Source: Parachlamydiales bacterium | GTDB taxonomy: Bacteria > Chlamydiota > Chlamydiia > Chlamydiales > Rhabdochlamydiaceae | DNA: 64,000 nt | Assembly (NCBI GenBank): GCA_023265455.1 | Contig: JAHFTQ010000004.1 | Coordinates: 105,553-169,552 of the forward strand | Direction: 5' to 3' | In this document: piece after piece, positions 1 to 8,762 of the stretch | How positions within the stretch are numbered: position 1 is the first letter of the stretch | Layout of the letters: each line of letters begins with the position of its first letter | The notes under the pieces: model-generated | What the model saw: the letters and a program-made list of their open reading frames with translations, nothing else | Told to the model about the DNA's origin: nothing | Database searches by the model: none | Position numbers and translations under genes: made by a program

Positions 1-226
1 AGAGGGTCACTTTATCAGCGGTTTCAAGAACATGGAAGTAATGCATCAAGTCTTCATGGGTTGTGCTCTGATCAAATTCATCATGCTTGAGAAGCCCTAG
101 TTCTTGGAGCATGTGTAAGTCGACAGTGATCACACCATCAGGGATGTGCTTCGGTAAATTCTGAGAGAATTCGACAAATGCTTCTTCCAATTCTGTAGGG
201 GTCATCATTTCTCTATTGTCCTCCAT
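1..226 (-). CDS. Hypothetical protein, N-terminal part only (runs off the window)
   Basis: The minus-strand frame is open from an ATG at 226 to the window edge, giving 75 codons. A second in-frame ATG lies at 232, but GAGG sits about 8 bases upstream of the one at 226, so I prefer that. The visible protein begins MEDNREMMTPTELEEAFVEF and is acidic, with no signal peptide or membrane segment. It is divergent from the carboxypeptidase gene that starts at 381. In C. trachomatis a small hypothetical gene lies next to dacF, so this could be its positional counterpart; that is inference from gene order. No function can be assigned. Confidence 0.6.
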   Translation of the reverse strand, partial: MEDNREMMTPTELEEAFVEFSQNLPKHIPDGVITVDLHMLQELGLLKHDEFDQSTTHEDLMHYFHVLETADKVTL

Positions 227-380
227 ACGCATCACCTCGTAGCCCGGCCGTTGTCTTCTAAATACATTTCCCCGCATGACATATCAACAAATTTTTTTAA
301 ATAATTTTAATTCGTTAAAAATCAGTGAATTAAGATTTGGTTTTCATTGACTGTGGATTTTGGTATAAAATGACAGCAGT

Positions 381-1661
381 ATGCGTAGATGGTTAGGGCT
401 TATTTTTTCTTGTTTTGTCTCGGTGCTCTTTGGAAAACCTTTAACGGTTGAAGTGTTAGCGCCGTCTGCGATTGTCATGAATGCTGAGACGGGGGCGATT
501 CTTTATACGAAAAATCACCATGAACGGCGTCATCCTGCGAGTATCACTAAAATCGCTACGGCGCTTTATGTTTTAGAAAAAAAAGGGGATTTTCTCGACG
601 GAATAAAAACGACTGCGACGAGAGAGGCGTTGATGATTGTGCCGACAGAGGTCAGGCAGGCTCCTGATACGCGGCATCCTCCTTATCGGCTCGAATATGG
701 GGGCACGAGTATGGGACTCCTTGTCGGAGAAGAGCATACCTTGAGAACGCTTTTATATGGGCTCATGCTTCCTTCGGGTAACGATGCGGCCAATGTGCTG
801 GCTGAACATATGAGCGGCTCTGTGAATCGATTTATGCAAGAGTTGAATGGTTATTTAAAGGGTCATGGGATGAGGGAATCTCATTTTGTGAGTCCTCATG
901 GGCTGCATCATCCTGATCATTGGACGACGGCTTATGATATGGCTGTTCTTACGCAGAAAGCTTTACAACATCCGACTTTTAGAGAAATTGTCAAAGCCGC
1001 GCGTTACCCTTGTCCTAAATCTTCTAAACAGCCTGCCCGGGATCTTCTGCAACACAACCGTTTAGTCAAGCCGGGAGCTCATTTTTACTCTAAGGCAATT
1101 GGTGTCAAGATCGGTAGCACGCTGAAATCAGGACGCACGTTAGTGGCTGCTGCCACGCATGAGGGAAGAGAGTTGATTGCAGTTTTATTGGGCTGCTCTG
1201 AAGGTCGGCGAAATTTTACCGATGCGGTGAAGCTTTTTGAAGCAGCTTTTGCTGAAAAGCTTGTCACGCGTGTTTTATTCGCTAAAGGAAGCGATCGGTT
1301 TTCACATGCGGTTTCGGGAGCGAAGGCTTCTGTGAATGCAGTGCTGAAAGAAGATCTGGTTTTACAATATTTTCCAGCGGAAGAGCCGACTTTTCGAGCG
1401 GAGATTGAATGGTTGCCGTGCAAGTTACCGATCCGTGCTCAAGAGAGTGTCGGGTTTCTTCGTCTGGTCACAGAAGAGGGTGTAATTTTAAAGCAGTTGC
1501 CGCTGGTTGCTGCAGAATCGGTGAGTCCGAAATGGTGGCTCTACCCGATCTTGTTTTTTAAGACGCATAAGACGATTTTCATGGCGCTTTTTCTAGGGGC
1601 GCAAGTGACATTACTTCTTTTCTATTTCTTGAAAAAGAATCAAAAAATCCGCCAGAGATAA
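381..1661 (+). CDS. dacF: D-alanyl-D-alanine carboxypeptidase (penicillin-binding protein, peptidase S11)
   Basis: This low-molecular-weight penicillin-binding protein would trim the terminal D-Ala of peptidoglycan stem peptides in the periplasm. A hydrophobic N terminus (residues 1-18) looks like a signal peptide. The SxxK active site is S54-I-T-K57, and the SxN motif is S132-G-N134. The third motif, normally KTG, reads K243-I-G245, an uncommon substitution. A C-terminal hydrophobic stretch near residues 386-417 should anchor it to the inner membrane. The 426 residues fit the family. The last 51 bases overlap the convergent rsmA. Chlamydiae make minimal, division-linked peptidoglycan, and ddl also lies in this window at 55117. 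Family assignment is firm; the symbol follows chlamydial usage. Confidence 0.88.
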   Translation: MRRWLGLIFSCFVSVLFGKPLTVEVLAPSAIVMNAETGAILYTKNHHERRHPASITKIATALYVLEKKGDFLDGIKTTATREALMIVPTEVRQAPDTRHPPYRLEYGGTSMGLLVGEEHTLRTLLYGLMLPSGNDAANVLAEHMSGSVNRFMQELNGYLKGHGMRESHFVSPHGLHHPDHWTTAYDMAVLTQKALQHPTFREIVKAARYPCPKSSKQPARDLLQHNRLVKPGAHFYSKAIGVKIGSTLKSGRTLVAAATHEGRELIAVLLGCSEGRRNFTDAVKLFEAAFAEKLVTRVLFAKGSDRFSHAVSGAKASVNAVLKEDLVLQYFPAEEPTFRAEIEWLPCKLPIRAQESVGFLRLVTEEGVILKQLPLVAAESVSPKWWLYPILFFKTHKTIFMALFLGAQVTLLLFYFLKKNQKIRQR

Positions 1662-2435
1662 TTCTTCAGGACGGGATTGAAGATTTTTTCCAGCTTTCTG
1701 AAGTCCCAAGTCAATGCTGGCAGGAGTATAATCTTCTCTTAGAGATGAACGGATCATTTTCCGTCGTTGTTGAAAAGCTCTTCTGGTCATCTGGAAAAAC
1801 TCTTCTTGAGAGGAGACTGTAGGGGGCTTTTTAAGGAGGAATTTCACAACAGCGGATTCCACTTTGGGAGCGGGATAAAAACAGCTCTTTGCAACTGTAA
1901 ATCCATAGTGGAGCTCCGCGTAGAATTGCACAAAAACGGTGAGAGAGCTGTAATCTTTGGTAGCAGGATGAGCCAGCATCCGCTCGGCAACTTCTCTTTG
2001 CACCATCACGGTGATCGATTCGAAAACGTCTTGTCGGGGAAGGAGTCTGGCGAGTAGGGGCGTTGTGATTTGATAGGGGAGGTTGGCAACGACTTTAGTA
2101 TGAGATGGTATTTGGTCAAGGGGCACTGAGAGGGCATCGGCTTCAATGACTCTCAAGTGTTGATCAGGAGTTTGCAAGCGTGAAAGGGTCTGAGCAAATT
2201 TGCGGTCTTTTTCAATAGCTAAGACATGGCCCCCTTGCAAGAGGAGCTCTTCGGTGAGGACTCCAGGGCCGGGGCCGATTTCGAGAACGGAATCTCCAGG
2301 CTTTACTCCTGCGAGGGCGACGATTTTGCGGACGATGTTGCCATCGATCAAAAAATTTTGGGAGAGGCTTTTCTTCGGGGCAGCGCCGATCTCATCGAGG
2401 AAGGCGCGTAGAGCCGAAGGTTTGTACATATTCAT
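1611..2435 (-). CDS. rsmA: 16S rRNA dimethyladenosine methyltransferase RsmA/KsgA
   Basis: It dimethylates two adjacent adenosines near the 3' end of 16S rRNA during small-subunit maturation, using S-adenosylmethionine. The N terminus has the family's KKSLSQNFLID signature, followed by the SAM-binding EIGPGPGVLTEEL motif and the catalytic NLPYQ motif of N6-adenine methyltransferases. At 274 residues it is full length. It starts with ATG at 2435, overlapping the stop of the SurA-like gene in an ATGA, so translation is probably coupled. Its 3' end overlaps that of the convergent carboxypeptidase gene by 51 bases. Confidence 0.95.
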   Translation of the reverse strand: MNMYKPSALRAFLDEIGAAPKKSLSQNFLIDGNIVRKIVALAGVKPGDSVLEIGPGPGVLTEELLLQGGHVLAIEKDRKFAQTLSRLQTPDQHLRVIEADALSVPLDQIPSHTKVVANLPYQITTPLLARLLPRQDVFESITVMVQREVAERMLAHPATKDYSSLTVFVQFYAELHYGFTVAKSCFYPAPKVESAVVKFLLKKPPTVSSQEEFFQMTRRAFQQRRKMIRSSLREDYTPASIDLGLQKAGKNLQSRPEELSLADFLILFQEIEKK

Positions 2436-3481
2436 CGTGCTATAAATGGCTCGAAATTCGGAGGGATGTCGATCAAGCGATCATCGAAGTTGAAGCGTTG
2501 GTAGAGCTTGGCCCGGTAGGTTTTCAGTTCCTGGTCGGCGATGTCATTGAGAAGTTGCATTCTCAAGCTGTTCGCAACGGCTGTAAAAACCGGAGGCCTT
2601 TCTTTAGTATGATTTTTCAGGTGAAAGATGCGAACGACGGAGGTGCCGTCGCGGCTGGTTTGCAAGGTGGGCTGACTCCACTTTCCGATTTCAAGCTGGG
2701 AGAGGGTTTCGCGGTGGGTCTGTGAGAGTGCTTTTTCTTCAGTGTCAAATTCTTGAGAGACGGTCAATGTGGTTGTTGATTCTGGTGGCAGCTGTTCTTT
2801 GAGAAGATCAACTGCAGCAGCTAAACTTGTCTGAGATTTTTCTTTGAGAGCGACTAATTGAGAAGCTAAGTTTTGCATGGTCTCGGAATTGTCTGAGCGG
2901 ATGGTCACAAATTGATATTTCCAAAGATCTTTCGGAGGATTTTCTTGCAGAAACTGTTTGTAGGCATCTTTGATATTCTGTGTAGAGACTTTTTGTAAGA
3001 CTTTAGAGGTCACACGAAAGCCTTGAATCCGTTGAACAACCATCTCTTGTTGAACGAGTTTTCGTGCCTCTTCGTACGAAAGTCCGAGTTGATCTAAGGT
3101 TCCCATCACATTAGGTCCAAAACGGGATTGAATCTCTTCGCGGACATCGCCATCAGTGACTTTGATATCTTTACTTTCTGCGTCGGCCGTCATAAGTTCA
3201 TTATCGATGATTTGCTGAAGTGTCGTTTTCCAGTGCATCGTATAAAACTGATAGCGGGCGGTGTTCGAATTTAAATAGTGGGGATAATGGCGATTTAAAA
3301 AAACGTCCATCTGCTTCACCACATCGAGAACAGTGATATTTTTATCGCCTACGCGTGTGAGGATACGGTTGTTGATGATAATTTCAGATACCTGCTCTGG
3401 AGGTAGAGGAGGCGGCTCTTGAGGAGCAGCGGTCAGTAGGGCAGCTAGGATAAAGGGTAACATAGAAAAAAAGCGTATCAT
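2432..3481 (-). CDS. SurA-like periplasmic chaperone / peptidyl-prolyl isomerase family protein
   Basis: This is probably an exported chaperone for outer-membrane proteins. Residues 1-19 form a signal peptide ending in an Ala-rich stretch, followed by a Pro-rich linker. The N-terminal half (VGDKNITVLDVVKQMDVFLN and onward) resembles the SurA_N helical chaperone domain. The later half (about 175-310) has the spacing of a parvulin-like domain but weak active-site conservation, so isomerase activity is unsure. It starts at 3481 in an ATGA overlap with the RsmB-like gene and ends in an ATGA overlap with rsmA. The three genes therefore form a tight minus-strand operon. Confidence 0.7.
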   Translation of the reverse strand: MIRFFSMLPFILAALLTAAPQEPPPLPPEQVSEIIINNRILTRVGDKNITVLDVVKQMDVFLNRHYPHYLNSNTARYQFYTMHWKTTLQQIIDNELMTADAESKDIKVTDGDVREEIQSRFGPNVMGTLDQLGLSYEEARKLVQQEMVVQRIQGFRVTSKVLQKVSTQNIKDAYKQFLQENPPKDLWKYQFVTIRSDNSETMQNLASQLVALKEKSQTSLAAAVDLLKEQLPPESTTTLTVSQEFDTEEKALSQTHRETLSQLEIGKWSQPTLQTSRDGTSVVRIFHLKNHTKERPPVFTAVANSLRMQLLNDIADQELKTYRAKLYQRFNFDDRLIDIPPNFEPFIAR

Positions 3482-4554
3482 ATTTTTTGTTTTTTGTTTT
3501 GAAATTTGAATGCTACAGCGTAAAAGCCGTCTCTGCCATCCAGGACGGGTAAGGTTTGAAATTGATCTACGATCTCGAGGTTGTGAGTCGTTTGGAAGTC
3601 AGCGGCCTGCTGTTCGTTTTCTTGGGGAAGCACGCTGCAAGTCATATAAACGATCGTTCCCTGAGGGTGGAGGTAGGCTAAAGCCTGTTGAAAAATCTCT
3701 TTTTGCTCTTGAACAAGGCGGGTTAAACTTAGGCTTTCAAATTTCCACTTGAGGTCGGGGTTGCGGCGCAGGGTTCCTGTTCCCGTGCAGGGGACGTCGA
3801 CAACGACCCAGTCCATTTTTCTCTGCGGGAGTTGGAATTGGACATTTTGGATACCGGCTCTTGAGAGTCTTTTGCGGGCTTTTTGAAGAGCAGTGGCTCT
3901 GATATCATGGAGATAGATTTGGCCTGTGTTTCCTAATTGATGGGCAAAGGCGAGCGTTTTTCCACCAGAGCCTGCGCAGTAATCGAGAACGTGCTGCTGC
4001 GGTTTAGGTTTCACAAGGAGAGAGGCTAGTTGGCTAGACTCATCTTGAATTTCAAAAAGGCCGTCATTAAATTCCGGTAGGGTGAAAAAATTGATTTTTT
4101 CGTGAAAATAAATTCCCAAGGGAGCGAGAGGGCAAGGGAAAGCTTTAAAGGAAGAAGCCCATTTTTCTAATAACGCCTCCCGCGTGGTTTTAAGAGGATT
4201 GACCCTGAGAGTTAGGGGAGCTCTGGTGTTGCTGATTTGGCAGATCTCTTGGGCTTTTGTCTCGCCATAGACCTCTGTCAAGAGTTCGTAGAGAAAAGCT
4301 GGGACGGCGTAGCGCAGGTGGGGGGCAACCGTGGGATCTTGGTGGGGGAGCTCGCTAGCGGGGTCCTTCCCCAAATGGTCGTACAAATTTTGCCAACGGA
4401 TATAACGGTAAACAGTTTCGCTAATGAATAGCCGATCTTTTGATCCCAGAGCTTTATGTGTCCGGAAATAATGGCTTAAAAACGCATCAAGGGGCATCTT
4501 GTGCGAATCAAAGCTTTTCAAAACAGAAGAAAGATGGTACTCTCTGAATTTCAT
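3478..4554 (-). CDS. rRNA cytosine-C5 methyltransferase, RsmB/NOL1/NOP2/Sun family
   Basis: It transfers a methyl group from SAM to cytosine C5 in RNA, most likely in ribosomal RNA. The SAM-binding motif is LDYCAGSGGKT. Motif IV with the releasing cysteine is DVPCTGTG, and motif VI with the nucleophilic cysteine is MTCSVLPQEN. The N-terminal region (EYHLSSVLKSF onward) resembles the NusB-like RNA-binding part of RsmB. The frame is open for a further 65 codons upstream, but I take the ATG at 4554 (MKFREYHL). That start fits the family length and avoids overlapping the divergent DoxX gene at 4591. Confidence 0.85.
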   Translation of the reverse strand: MKFREYHLSSVLKSFDSHKMPLDAFLSHYFRTHKALGSKDRLFISETVYRYIRWQNLYDHLGKDPASELPHQDPTVAPHLRYAVPAFLYELLTEVYGETKAQEICQISNTRAPLTLRVNPLKTTREALLEKWASSFKAFPCPLAPLGIYFHEKINFFTLPEFNDGLFEIQDESSQLASLLVKPKPQQHVLDYCAGSGGKTLAFAHQLGNTGQIYLHDIRATALQKARKRLSRAGIQNVQFQLPQRKMDWVVVDVPCTGTGTLRRNPDLKWKFESLSLTRLVQEQKEIFQQALAYLHPQGTIVYMTCSVLPQENEQQAADFQTTHNLEIVDQFQTLPVLDGRDGFYAVAFKFQNKKQKI

Positions 4555-4590
4555 AGTAGCAGTATAGCCTGAATCGGTGTTGAGAGGAAT

Positions 4591-5022
4591 ATGAAAAAAA
4601 TTTTCTTGATGTGTGGAAGAATTTTTATAAGTCTTATTTTCGTCACAGCAGTAGCGAATGAAATTTTGAATTGGAATGCGACTCATCAATATTTTACGGA
4701 AACTCTTTGCGATTGGCTCAATCATCCCACGCTTTCCCCCTCGTTGCAAAAATTTTTCAGTATGATGCTGTCCTATAGCTCCTTGCTGCTTTTGCTAGCG
4801 GTGATTTTCTCAGGCGTAGGGGGTGTATTAGTTCTGCTGGGAATCAAAATTCGTCTGGGGGTAGGTTTGCTCATCTTGTTCTTGATTCCAACCACAGCGG
4901 TTATGCACGCTTTTTGGCTCTATGAGGGGGCGGTCATGGAAGGTCAGATGATTAATTTTCTAAAAAATCTTAGCATTCTTGGAGGGCTATTCATCTTAGC
5001 CTCCTCCCCTGGAGGCGAATGA
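4591..5022 (+). CDS. DoxX family integral membrane protein
   Basis: This small protein (143 residues) has four predicted membrane segments, at about residues 6-24, 61-83, 88-107 and 120-138. Its layout, including the opening GRIFISLIFVTAV, matches the DoxX family. The family's biochemical role is poorly defined; some members associate with redox or thiol systems. The gene ends in an ATGA overlap with lnt, so it is probably co-translated with the lipoprotein-maturation enzyme. It is divergent from the RsmB-like gene, and the short space between them at 4555-4590 must hold both promoters or leader regions. Confidence 0.75.
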   Translation: MKKIFLMCGRIFISLIFVTAVANEILNWNATHQYFTETLCDWLNHPTLSPSLQKFFSMMLSYSSLLLLLAVIFSGVGGVLVLLGIKIRLGVGLLILFLIPTTAVMHAFWLYEGAVMEGQMINFLKNLSILGGLFILASSPGGE

Positions 5023-6560
5023 AATTGGTGTGGTTGGCACTTTTGAGTTGGGCAATTGTCGCATTTGGGCAACCTGCGTGGAGTCCTTGGCTAGCTCCCA
5101 TTGCAGCCTGTGTGGGCTATGCGCTTTTTTGGCAATTTGCAGCTAGGATCCCCTTTTCTAAGGAGCGATTTTGGTGGGGGGCGCTGTGGTTTAGCGCCGT
5201 TCAGGCTGTCCAACTTTCGTGGATGACGAGCATTGAGTTTCACGGGATCTATATTCTTCTAGTATATCTGGCGCTGATCGTATGGCTAGGAGCGCAGTTC
5301 GGACTTGTGACCCTCTATCTCGATCGTATCCCCATGGTAGCGACAGCCGCTTGCTGGACTCTTTTGGAATGGGCAAGGCTCTATGTTCTCTGCGGGTTTT
5401 CATGGAATCCTGTCGGCTTGACGCTGACGGCCTTTTCACCCTCTTTACAAACCGCTTCTTTATTTGGGATTTTGGGACTCTCATTTTTAGTGATTTTGAC
5501 CAATCTGGCCTTTTGGAAGAAAAAGTGGGCAGTTGCCGTTGCACTTGCGATCTTTCCCTATGCTTTCGGGGTTTTGCAACTCTCTTTACATCAGGCTAAA
5601 GTTGATCGGAGTTCTACAATGACGGTGGGATTAATCCAAACAGGGCTTCTTCCATCAGAAAAACTTCTGATTGATCATAGAACTGAAGAATTTATCCATC
5701 CGACGCAGCAATGGCGCCGGATTCTCTCCCTTCTTAAAACATGCCAGCAGCCCCTCGATTTAGTCGTCCTTCCGGAATTTGCAGTCCCTTTTCCAGCAGA
5801 GAGATGTGTCTATTCTTTTGCTGCTGTCCAGCGCGTCTTTGAAGAGACGATAGGAGCTCAGTCGGTTGTCCAATTGAACAACAAAAGCGAGCTCTCGAAT
5901 CAAGATTGGCTACAAGCGATAGGAAAGATTTTTCATACCGATGTGATTGCAGGGCTAGAGGCCGAAGAAAATGGACGGCATTACTCTTCTGCGTTCTACT
6001 ATCCCCATCTCAGTGATAACGTTGAGCGTTATGATAAACAAATTTTAGTTCCTCTGGCTGAATATATCCCTTTTTCATGGGTGAAGATGCTGACAGAGCC
6101 TTATGGGATTACTGAATTTTTTACTCACGGGCAAGAGTCGAAAATTTTTTCTTCCAAAACTCCCTTGACCGCCTCGATTTGCTATGAAGAGACGTTTTCC
6201 CACCTTATGCGCCAAAACCGTGTTAAAGGGTCGTCAATGTTTGTCAATCTCACCAATGACAACTGGTATCCCAACTCTAAGCTTGCTAAGCAACATTTTG
6301 ACCATGCTAGGGTCAGGACTGTCGAAAATGGGATTCCTTTGGTGCGAGCCTGTAACACCGGCTTTACAGCTGCGATTGACTGCCTAGGAAAGACGGTTGG
6401 AAAAATTACGGAAGAAAGACGCTCCGCTATGCTGATTGCCCGTGTCCCTGTCTACCACTTTGTGACCCTTTATAGCTTTTGGGGAGACTGGGGGATTATC
6501 ACGCTTTGTTTCCTATTTTTGGGGATCTGTTTTTATCTCACTAGAATTAAAATGAGTTAA
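5019..6560 (+). CDS. lnt: Apolipoprotein N-acyltransferase
   Basis: This inner-membrane enzyme adds the third acyl chain to the N-terminal cysteine of lipoproteins, taking it from phospholipid. The first ~190 residues hold several membrane segments, followed by a periplasmic nitrilase-type catalytic domain. The expected Glu-Lys-Cys triad is visible as LPEFAVPF, YDKQILVPLAEY and ASICYEE. A last membrane segment lies near residues 484-506. At 513 residues it is full length. Coupled to DoxX upstream, it begins the lnt-lpxC-fabZ-lpxA-fmt order seen in Chlamydia. A lipoprotein that could be a substrate is encoded at 61083. Confidence 0.93.
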   Translation: MKLVWLALLSWAIVAFGQPAWSPWLAPIAACVGYALFWQFAARIPFSKERFWWGALWFSAVQAVQLSWMTSIEFHGIYILLVYLALIVWLGAQFGLVTLYLDRIPMVATAACWTLLEWARLYVLCGFSWNPVGLTLTAFSPSLQTASLFGILGLSFLVILTNLAFWKKKWAVAVALAIFPYAFGVLQLSLHQAKVDRSSTMTVGLIQTGLLPSEKLLIDHRTEEFIHPTQQWRRILSLLKTCQQPLDLVVLPEFAVPFPAERCVYSFAAVQRVFEETIGAQSVVQLNNKSELSNQDWLQAIGKIFHTDVIAGLEAEENGRHYSSAFYYPHLSDNVERYDKQILVPLAEYIPFSWVKMLTEPYGITEFFTHGQESKIFSSKTPLTASICYEETFSHLMRQNRVKGSSMFVNLTNDNWYPNSKLAKQHFDHARVRTVENGIPLVRACNTGFTAAIDCLGKTVGKITEERRSAMLIARVPVYHFVTLYSFWGDWGIITLCFLFLGICFYLTRIKMS

Positions 6561-6580
6561 TGCGATAAATTTCACTCCTG

Positions 6581-7426
6581 ATGGCATTAAAACAAAAAAC
6601 TTTAAAAAAAGAGGTCGTTTCTCACGGGAAAAGTTTATTTACCGGGAGCGATGCCGTTCTTCGACTAACACCTGCCCCTCCCGATACGGGCGTTGTCTTT
6701 CGAAGGTCTGACTTGCCTCAAACTCCCTCTATCCCCGGCGTCACCGAGGGTGTTCAAGCAGCAGCCCGCTGCACAAAGATTGCAAATGGAGACGTATCTG
6801 TTCAGACGATCGAGCATTTCATGGCGGCTGTCCGAGCTAGTGAAATCGATAATTTATTCGTTGATATTACGGGGCCTGAGATGCCGATTTTCGATGGGAG
6901 CGCCTTACCTTTTCTACAGATGCTAGATGAAGCAGGGACAGCTCAGCAAAATGCCGACAAAGAGATCTATATTCTGGATCGTCCTTTTGCATGGTCGCAA
7001 GGCGACATGCATTTGGTGGCACTCCCCGCAGAAGAATTTAAAATTAGCTACACCCTCCATTATCCTCAGTCTCCTTACTTAAAATCGCAGTACTACTCGT
7101 ACACTTTCAGTCCGGATACTTTTCGAGACGAGATCGCTCCTTGCCGCACATTTGCTCTCTATGAGGAAATTGCTCCTTTGATTGAGAAGGGACTACTAAA
7201 AAGCGCAAACCTCGATGCAGGAGTTGTGATCGATGGGATGAATGTACTTAACCCCGAAGGGCTCCGTTTTCCTGACGAGATGGTTCGGCATAAGATCTTG
7301 GATATGATCGGAGATTTTGCCCTGCTCGGTTGCACGTTTCATGCTCATTTAATTGCAATCAAGACCGGCCATGCTGCAAACCACCTTGTTGCTAAAGAGT
7401 TACGCCAATTGTTGAGGAAGAAATGA
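6581..7426 (+). CDS. lpxC: UDP-3-O-acyl-N-acetylglucosamine deacetylase
   Basis: This zinc hydrolase catalyses the committed, second step of lipid A synthesis in the cytoplasm. The zinc and catalytic motifs are present: the QTIEHFMAA histidine (TVEH in E. coli), then RHKILDMIGDFALLG, which supplies the second histidine and the aspartate, then FHAHL, which carries the catalytic histidine. The 281 residues match a standard bacterial LpxC. It starts 20 bases after lnt and overlaps fabZ in an ATGA. LpxC is the usual control point of the pathway in Gram-negatives, but the sequence shows nothing specific about its regulation here. Confidence 0.95.
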   Translation: MALKQKTLKKEVVSHGKSLFTGSDAVLRLTPAPPDTGVVFRRSDLPQTPSIPGVTEGVQAAARCTKIANGDVSVQTIEHFMAAVRASEIDNLFVDITGPEMPIFDGSALPFLQMLDEAGTAQQNADKEIYILDRPFAWSQGDMHLVALPAEEFKISYTLHYPQSPYLKSQYYSYTFSPDTFRDEIAPCRTFALYEEIAPLIEKGLLKSANLDAGVVIDGMNVLNPEGLRFPDEMVRHKILDMIGDFALLGCTFHAHLIAIKTGHAANHLVAKELRQLLRKK

Positions 7427-7887
7427 ACGTTCAAACACCCCCCCCTGTGATTTTAGATGCAAAAAAGATAGCCCAAATTTTACCCCATCGCTATCCTCTT
7501 CTACTTGTGGACAGGATCACCTACCTCAATTTAGAGGAAAATGTCATTATTGGTCAGAAAAACGTCACAATGAACGAACATTTTTTTGTGGGACATTTTC
7601 CAGAGGCTCCCATTATGCCGGGGGTATTAATTCTTGAAGCGCTGGCGCAAACCGGGGGTATTCTCGTGCATCAGAAGCTTCAAACTGAAAAAATTGCGGT
7701 CTTGCTCACGGTTAACAATGCAAAATTTCGTAGGCCTGTGGTTCCAGGGGACGTTTTGATTCTGCATGTCGCAGGTCAACACATCAGTTCCAAGGGTGGT
7801 AAAGTGATTGCAAAAGCCCTGGTGCAAGACAACGTTGTCGTCGAAGCAGAAATTGGATTTGCTCTCGTCGATCGGAAACATATATAA
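7423..7887 (+). CDS. fabZ: 3-hydroxyacyl-[acyl-carrier-protein] dehydratase FabZ
   Basis: It dehydrates 3-hydroxyacyl-ACP in fatty acid elongation, competing with LpxA for hydroxyacyl chains. The hot-dog fold signature is clear: IAQILPHRYPLLLVDRI, then the active-site region GHFPEAPIMPGVLILEALAQ, holding the catalytic histidine and the helix glutamate. The length of 154 residues is typical. It is translationally coupled to lpxC by an ATGA overlap and lies 17 bases before lpxA, so the two enzymes sharing a substrate pool are made from one transcript. Confidence 0.95.
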   Translation: MNVQTPPPVILDAKKIAQILPHRYPLLLVDRITYLNLEENVIIGQKNVTMNEHFFVGHFPEAPIMPGVLILEALAQTGGILVHQKLQTEKIAVLLTVNNAKFRRPVVPGDVLILHVAGQHISSKGGKVIAKALVQDNVVVEAEIGFALVDRKHI

Positions 7888-7904
7888 AAAGGGGTTCGAG
7901 GATT

Positions 7905-8762
7905 ATGACAAAATCAAATATTCATCCGACGGCGATCATCGACCCAGGAGCCAAGATTGGGGATAACGTCACCATCGAAGCTTATGTGATTGTGAAAGAA
8001 AGTGTCACGATCGAAGACAACGTCACAGTTAAATCGCATGTCTACTTAGATGGCAACACGACCATTGGAGCGGGGACAACCATCTGGCCCGGCGCTAGCA
8101 TCGGCACTAAGACACAAGATCTCAAGTTCCGAGGAGAAAAAACTTTCGTGGTCATCGGTCAAAATTGCGAGATCCGTGAGTACGTCACCATCAATTCGTC
8201 TTGTCAGGAAAATTCCGTCGTCCGTGTGGGAGATAACTGCCTGATCATGGCCTATTGTCATATTGCTCATAATTGTGAAGTAGGCAATCGCGTCATCATG
8301 GCCAATGCCGTTAATTTAGCAGGCCATGTCGTGATCGAAGATTTTGCCGTCATCGGTGGCATGACCGCTGTGCACCAATTCACCCGCATCGGCTGTTATG
8401 CCATGGTCGGAGGCTTTAGTCGTGTGACTCATGATGTTCCCCCTTATACCATCGGGGCCGGTGTTCCCTATCGCCTAGGCGGCCTTAACATGGTCGGCCT
8501 CAAGCGGCACGGATTTCCGATCACGATCCGCCGCGATCTAGCTCGTGCCTTTAAGCTCACCTACCGCTCAGGCCTTCGTCTCTCTGAATCCCTCGAGCAG
8601 ATCCTTCGCGATATCGAGCCCAACCTTTACACCAAGCACTGGATCCAATTTTGCCGAGCCTCTCGGCGCGGTCTCATCGGTCTTCATGGTAGCACCCGTC
8701 ATGCCGAGACTCTCCAAGAGCTCGAAGACTATGAAGAGTTACTTCAGGAAGAGATGACGTGA
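7905..8762 (+). CDS. lpxA: UDP-N-acetylglucosamine acyltransferase
   Basis: It performs the first step of lipid A synthesis, moving a 3-hydroxyacyl chain from ACP to UDP-GlcNAc. The first ~190 residues are hexapeptide repeats of a left-handed beta helix (for example IGDNVTIEAYVIVKESVTI). The catalytic histidine lies in MAYCHIAHNCEVGN. A C-terminal helical domain follows; the total of 285 residues is slightly longer than E. coli LpxA. The gene follows fabZ by 17 bases with AGGG-type spacing and its TGA overlaps the GTG start of fmt. Confidence 0.94.
   Translation: MTKSNIHPTAIIDPGAKIGDNVTIEAYVIVKESVTIEDNVTVKSHVYLDGNTTIGAGTTIWPGASIGTKTQDLKFRGEKTFVVIGQNCEIREYVTINSSCQENSVVRVGDNCLIMAYCHIAHNCEVGNRVIMANAVNLAGHVVIEDFAVIGGMTAVHQFTRIGCYAMVGGFSRVTHDVPPYTIGAGVPYRLGGLNMVGLKRHGFPITIRRDLARAFKLTYRSGLRLSESLEQILRDIEPNLYTKHWIQFCRASRRGLIGLHGSTRHAETLQELEDYEELLQEEMT

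Noticed and set aside
4555..4749. N-terminal extension of the RsmB-like frame
   Set aside because: The family starts at the ATG at 4554, and the longer version would overlap the divergent DoxX gene.
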